This document shows positions 61,076 to 64,000 of a DNA stretch of 64,000 bases, one piece after another. Source of the DNA: Gammaproteobacteria bacterium. Its GTDB lineage: Bacteria > Pseudomonadota > Gammaproteobacteria > Pseudomonadales > Azotimanducaceae. The translations under genes and the position numbers were made by a program. The notes below the pieces were generated by a model. That model was not told where the DNA came from, made no database searches, and worked only from the letters and a program-made list of their open reading frames with translations. Position 1 is the first letter of the stretch; each line of letters begins with the position of its first letter. The stretch lies in assembly GCA_028821405.1 (NCBI GenBank), contig JAPPGK010000024.1, positions 18,347 through 82,346 of the forward strand. The letters run 5' to 3'.

Positions 61076-62167
61076 TCAGTCCAACTCGCCCTGGGCGAGG
61101 CCCGTCGGCAACGGCGCCGGTCTTTCCGGTCGGCTCTCCACCGCGATATGCCGACCTTCGGCGGACGAACGTCCAAACGCCGCCATGACCTCGAGGACGT
61201 GCTGCGCCAGGCGGCCGTTGCACCGATGTTCGCGATCCGTGCGAATCCCCACGCACATGTCGGCCAGGCCGATGCTGCGCATATTTTCCGTGTAGCCATG
61301 CGTGAGCTCGCGCTCTTCCCATTCCCGACCGCTGGACACCCGCACCTTGCCACCGAAGCCGTTGGGATCAGGTGCCGACAAGCTTGCGTCGACGCCGTGT
61401 ATCTCGATGAAGCGGTTGGAATGCAGACGCACGTCGAAGCTCATGACCACGGTGACGACGACGCCCGATACGAACTCCAACGTACCTGCGGTGTGGGTAT
61501 CGACCTCCACGTCGATCATCTCGCCGCGTCGCGGTTGTGAACCGATCACGCGGGTTTCGCGCCCGCGGGTCGTGATGGCGGCCACGCGCTGCACGGGCCC
61601 GAGTGCGTGTACAAGCGCAGTCAGGTAGTACGGCCCCATATCGAACAGGGGTCCGCCGCCGAGCTGGTAGTAGAACGCCGGGTTGGGATGCCAGGACTCG
61701 GTGCCCGGGCTCATCATGAACGCTGTTCCCGCGATGGGGGTACCGACCGCGCCGGCATCGATCAGGCCGCGAACCGTCTGATGACCGCCGCCCAAAAAGG
61801 TGTCGGGCGCACAGCCTACCCGGAGGCCAGCCGCATCAGCCGCGTCGAGTACCCGCTGACCTTGGGCGGCATCGAGGCCGAACGGCTTCTCGCAATAGGC
61901 GTGCTTGCCGGCCTCGATGGCGGCAAGGTTCACCGCGGCATGGGCACCGGGTATCGTCAGGTTCAGGATGACTTCGACGTCATCCCGCCCGAGCAGGTCG
62001 TCGACGGACATGGACGGCACTGCGAAGTTCTCTTCGGTGCGCTTGGAGGCCGCCGGGTCGATGTCCGCGCAACCGGCGAATTCCAGGATGTCGAACGTGG
62101 CGGCCGCGCGCAGATACGAGGCGCTGATGGTGCCGCAGCCGATCAAGCCAATGCGAACGGGATCCAT
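61076..62167 (-). CDS. Gfo/Idh/MocA-family oxidoreductase
   Basis: A 363-residue NAD(P)-dependent sugar dehydrogenase. The Rossmann loop GLIGCGTIS (7-15) is followed by LTIPGAHAAVNLAAIEAGKH and CEKPFGLD (EKP motif with the catalytic lysine); the second half carries GGGPLFDMGPYYLTALVHAL. It oxidises or reduces a sugar or inositol derivative; the substrate is not evident. ThuA follows in the operon. Confidence 0.9.
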   Translation of the reverse strand: MDPVRIGLIGCGTISASYLRAAATFDILEFAGCADIDPAASKRTEENFAVPSMSVDDLLGRDDVEVILNLTIPGAHAAVNLAAIEAGKHAYCEKPFGLDAAQGQRVLDAADAAGLRVGCAPDTFLGGGHQTVRGLIDAGAVGTPIAGTAFMMSPGTESWHPNPAFYYQLGGGPLFDMGPYYLTALVHALGPVQRVAAITTRGRETRVIGSQPRRGEMIDVEVDTHTAGTLEFVSGVVVTVVMSFDVRLHSNRFIEIHGVDASLSAPDPNGFGGKVRVSSGREWEERELTHGYTENMRSIGLADMCVGIRTDREHRCNGRLAQHVLEVMAAFGRSSAEGRHIAVESRPERPAPLPTGLAQGELD

Positions 62168-62191
62168 GTATCCGAAGCTGCCAGGGACGCG

Positions 62192-62515
62192 TCAGCGGCG
62201 ATGGTGTTCGTGCAATTCGACGCGGTCGTAGATCGCCGTGACGTGCTTGAAGTCGATGATCAGGGAATGCGAGAGGTGGCTACTCGGGTCGTGCAGGTGG
62301 TACTTGAACCGTTTCTGTTCGGCCCCCTGCAGGAAGGCATCGTAGTCTCTCGACAATTCGCGTACGTCGCTCAAGATTTCGGTGCTCCAGGTTGCACGGA
62401 ACGGGCCGAGCATCGCCCCCCCTTCGAGCGCGATGGTGATCTCATGGTTGGTGAGCCCCTTTTCGCTTGCCACCGACTGTCGCCGCCCTAAGGACCTTCG
62501 TCGTCCGTGTACCAT
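62192..62515 (-). CDS. Hypothetical protein
   Basis: A 107-residue frame at the head of the sugar operon. GGAMLGPFRATWSTEILSDV and KRFKYHLHDPSSHLSHSLII look protein-like, and the tail is rich in histidine (ELHEHHRR). No domain recognised. Starts at 62515 or later (62464 is less supported). It overlaps the presumed promoter of the divergent VOC gene. Confidence 0.55.
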   Translation of the reverse strand: MVHGRRRSLGRRQSVASEKGLTNHEITIALEGGAMLGPFRATWSTEILSDVRELSRDYDAFLQGAEQKRFKYHLHDPSSHLSHSLIIDFKHVTAIYDRVELHEHHRR

Positions 62516-62561
62516 AGCACTCAACTCTTCCAACTTGGCAACCTTGAGGGGGCAAATACCC

Positions 62562-62945
62562 ATGGCGCTATCCGCATTCGATCACCTCGTCGTCCGGGTC
62601 GGCGACATCGACGAAGGCATCGCCACCTACCGTGACACGCTGGGACTGACGCTTGATCGTACCGACGAGAGCGAAGCCCTCGGCATCAAGCAGGCGTTTT
62701 TCAACCTGCCCGGTGGCGGATTCATCGAAGTCGTGGCACCCACCGATTCCCAGTCGGCGGTGGGTCAGGCGCTGGAAAAGCGCGGCGAGGGCATCCACAC
62801 CGTGGCGTTTGCCGTGAACGACCTAGGCGCCGCCTGCGAGAGGCTGAAGGCGGGGGGTGCACGCTTGATCGGCGAAGGCGGCCCGCAGGTGTTCGTTCAC
62901 CCACGCTCGACGCATGGTGTGCTGATCCAGCTATCGGCCAAGTAG
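62562..62945 (+). CDS. VOC-family epimerase-like protein (methylmalonyl-CoA epimerase-like)
   Basis: A 127-residue protein of the glyoxalase/VOC fold. FDHLVVRVGDIDEGIATYRD at the start and GIHTVAFAVNDLGAACERLK in the middle hold metal-ligand histidines, and FIEVVAPTDSQSAVG a glutamate; the pattern fits methylmalonyl-CoA epimerases. GAGGGGG ten bases upstream supports the ATG. With the acyl-CoA dehydrogenases it could feed odd-chain or branched acyl-CoA into the TCA cycle. Confidence 0.8.
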   Translation: MALSAFDHLVVRVGDIDEGIATYRDTLGLTLDRTDESEALGIKQAFFNLPGGGFIEVVAPTDSQSAVGQALEKRGEGIHTVAFAVNDLGAACERLKAGGARLIGEGGPQVFVHPRSTHGVLIQLSAK

Positions 62946-62969
62946 CCGTCGGCCGCGGCCGACGGGTCG

Positions 62970-63422
62970 TTACCGGCCTTCCGCGATGCGGGCGGCTTTC
63001 ACGGTGGCAAACCACCGATGCGCGGGCGGCGACCAGAACGCGACAAGGGCCGCGAACGCCAGCGCCTTGGCGACGACATCGCCGATGGGCATGGCCTGAA
63101 CGGCGGGCACGAAGGACGGCGCATTGACGAAGCCGAGAATCGCGATGCAGAAGACGGCCACGGTGGCACTTCGTACCCAACCTGCCCCGGTGTAGGCGGA
63201 ATAGGCGAGGAACCCCCAAAGCACGACGAAGAAGACCCGCGCGCCGTTGCTCTCGACGGCGTCGACACCGAACGCCCAGGTCAGCACCAGAATCACCGCA
63301 CTGCCAAGCAACATCGCGGCCCCCGCCGTCACCGGCGCTGGCCGGGCGCGCAAGTGGTCGTGTTCGCCGCTCATCTCCATGCAGATGACATCGCCCAGTC
63401 GAAGGGCGGCGAGTATGGTCAC
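62970..63422 (-). CDS. Small multi-pass membrane protein
   Basis: A 150-residue hydrophobic protein with four segments, among them AAMLLGSAVILVLTWAFGV, ARVFFVVLWGFLAYSAYTG, VRSATVAVFCIAILGFVNA and VVAKALAFAALVAFWS. No domain recognised. The GTG at 63422 is the longest start; the ATG at 63380 (MEMSGEHD) is equally possible. It is convergent with the epimerase-like gene. Confidence 0.6.
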   Translation of the reverse strand: MTILAALRLGDVICMEMSGEHDHLRARPAPVTAGAAMLLGSAVILVLTWAFGVDAVESNGARVFFVVLWGFLAYSAYTGAGWVRSATVAVFCIAILGFVNAPSFVPAVQAMPIGDVVAKALAFAALVAFWSPPAHRWFATVKAARIAEGR

Positions 63423-63496
63423 GCTAGGGACCGCGAATCAAGCCGCTGCCGCCCCATCGCCCGAACTCCTCGGCCGCACCGACAACATCAAGGACC

Positions 63497-63532
63497 GCGG
63501 ACACACGCCATTCCATCCCACGGGGGCGTGTG
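63497..63532. repeat. REP-like palindromic repeat 1
   Basis: GCGGACACACGCCATTCCAT followed by CCCACGGG, and CACACGCC (63502-63509) pairs with GGCGTGTG (63525-63532) to make a hairpin. A second copy with one mismatch lies at 63570, both just upstream of a REP-associated transposase gene. Confidence 0.7.
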
Positions 63533-63569
63533 CGGTCACCGTCGCGCGTGGCCCCGTTGTCTAGGAACT

Positions 63570-63597
63570 GCGGACACACGCCATTCCGTCCCACGGG
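63570..63597. repeat. REP-like repeat 2
   Basis: The same 28-base unit as at 63497, with G in place of A at one position (ATTCCG instead of ATTCCA). It lies 100 bases before the transposase start. REP-associated transposases are thought to process such repeats. Confidence 0.7.
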
Positions 63598-63697
63598 AGC
63601 CCGGGCCGATTTCCCACAGGCCGCGTCCGTTTCTTCCTACGGCACCCGTGGCAATCCGGCGATACCGCCGCCCGCCCGGATCGCGGACCATTGCCGC

Positions 63698-64000
63698 ATG
63701 GCAACCCCGCGGCATCTGCTGGTCGATCCGGTGAACGAGTGCGACTACCACCTCGTGTCGCGCTGCGTGCGCCGTGCCTTCCTGTGCGGGGTCGACGGCA
63801 ACCGCGACTACTCACACCGCCGCGCCTGGCTCGTCGAGCGCATGCGCCAGATCGCGCCCAGCTTCGCCGTCGACGTGTACGCCTACAGCGTGCTCAGCAA
63901 CCACTTCCACCTCGTGCTCCGCCACGACCCGCTGGCCGGGCGCGGCTGGAGCGACGAGGAGGTGGCCCGGCGCTGGGTCGAGGCGTTCCCGCCCACCGTG
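63698..64000 (+). CDS. REP-associated tyrosine transposase (RAYT), N-terminal part (cut by window edge)
   Basis: The visible 101 residues contain DYHLVSRCVRRAFLCG and, at the metal-binding motif, YSVLSNHFHLVLRHD, where NHFHLV is the HuH signature of Y1 transposases. The catalytic tyrosine lies beyond the window edge. The enzyme is single-stranded DNA-specific and linked to REP repeats, two of which lie just upstream. Whether the gene is intact cannot be seen. Confidence 0.85.
   Translation, partial: MATPRHLLVDPVNECDYHLVSRCVRRAFLCGVDGNRDYSHRRAWLVERMRQIAPSFAVDVYAYSVLSNHFHLVLRHDPLAGRGWSDEEVARRWVEAFPPTV

Overview
The window is dense, GC-rich bacterial chromosome with genes on both strands. The outer-membrane parts (a TonB-dependent receptor, periplasmic adaptors, lipoproteins, multihaem cytochrome) point to a Gram-negative aerobe. 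A proteobacterium, probably a gammaproteobacterium with an oligotrophic or host-associated lifestyle, fits best. That placement is inference: there is no rRNA or other taxonomic marker here. I saw no tRNA, rRNA, CRISPR array, prophage or plasmid backbone.

Layout. 1-4.5 kb: 5' end of glutamate synthase (gltB), a 2-oxoglutarate dioxygenase coupled to a DUF427 protein, a Phd/Doc toxin-antitoxin pair, a small XRE regulator with its membrane partner, a sugar-acid dehydratase of the enolase superfamily, and an orphan ribbon-helix-helix antitoxin. 4.5-16.5 kb: a TonB receptor broken by a frameshift, an acetyltransferase and a sulfatase, a NUDIX hydrolase, malate dehydrogenase, a Uma2 protein, a crotonase, a nested inverted-repeat element, a metallo-hydrolase and a phosphomannose-isomerase-like cupin. 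16.6-24.1 kb: alkylation repair (AlkA-like plus Ogt), a TetR regulator behind two matching operators, a secreted S9 peptidase coupled to mtnA, and an EF-hand / ECF sigma / anti-sigma / metal-sensor cluster. 24.5-29.9 kb: a MacB-like ABC system with three different adaptor genes. 30-41.6 kb: hydrolase, PhnB-like protein, octahaem-TPR cytochrome, AAA/DUF4143 ATPase, MFS-acyltransferase fusion, lumazine synthase, a fused beta-hexosaminidase/sugar kinase and an HpcH-type aldolase.

41.6-48 kb is the most unusual part. A minus-strand operon begins with a peroxiredoxin whose peroxidatic residue is encoded by an in-frame TGA followed by a SECIS-like hairpin, so it is very probably a selenoprotein that ordinary gene calling truncates. 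It is followed by two uncharacterised proteins and a PhyH-type dioxygenase. Next to it lie an array of short GC-rich repeats and an apparently exact 1116-bp tandem duplication that carries a TonB-C lipoprotein gene and the 3' end of an amidase gene. 48-64 kb: a nitroreductase, ribosomal protein THX, a metallo-beta-lactamase-fold protein without its metal ligands, NAD synthetase, a pair of unequal ABC exporters, two acyl-CoA dehydrogenases, a VapBC pair behind a palindromic operator, a ThuA / Gfo-Idh-MocA / DUF899 operon, an epimerase-like VOC protein, and at the right edge a REP-associated transposase preceded by REP repeats.

Many neighbours share ATGA or GTGA stop/start overlaps, so translational coupling is common. 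Functional themes are glycan and sugar-acid use, fatty-acid oxidation, peroxide and alkylation defence, export and stress signalling.
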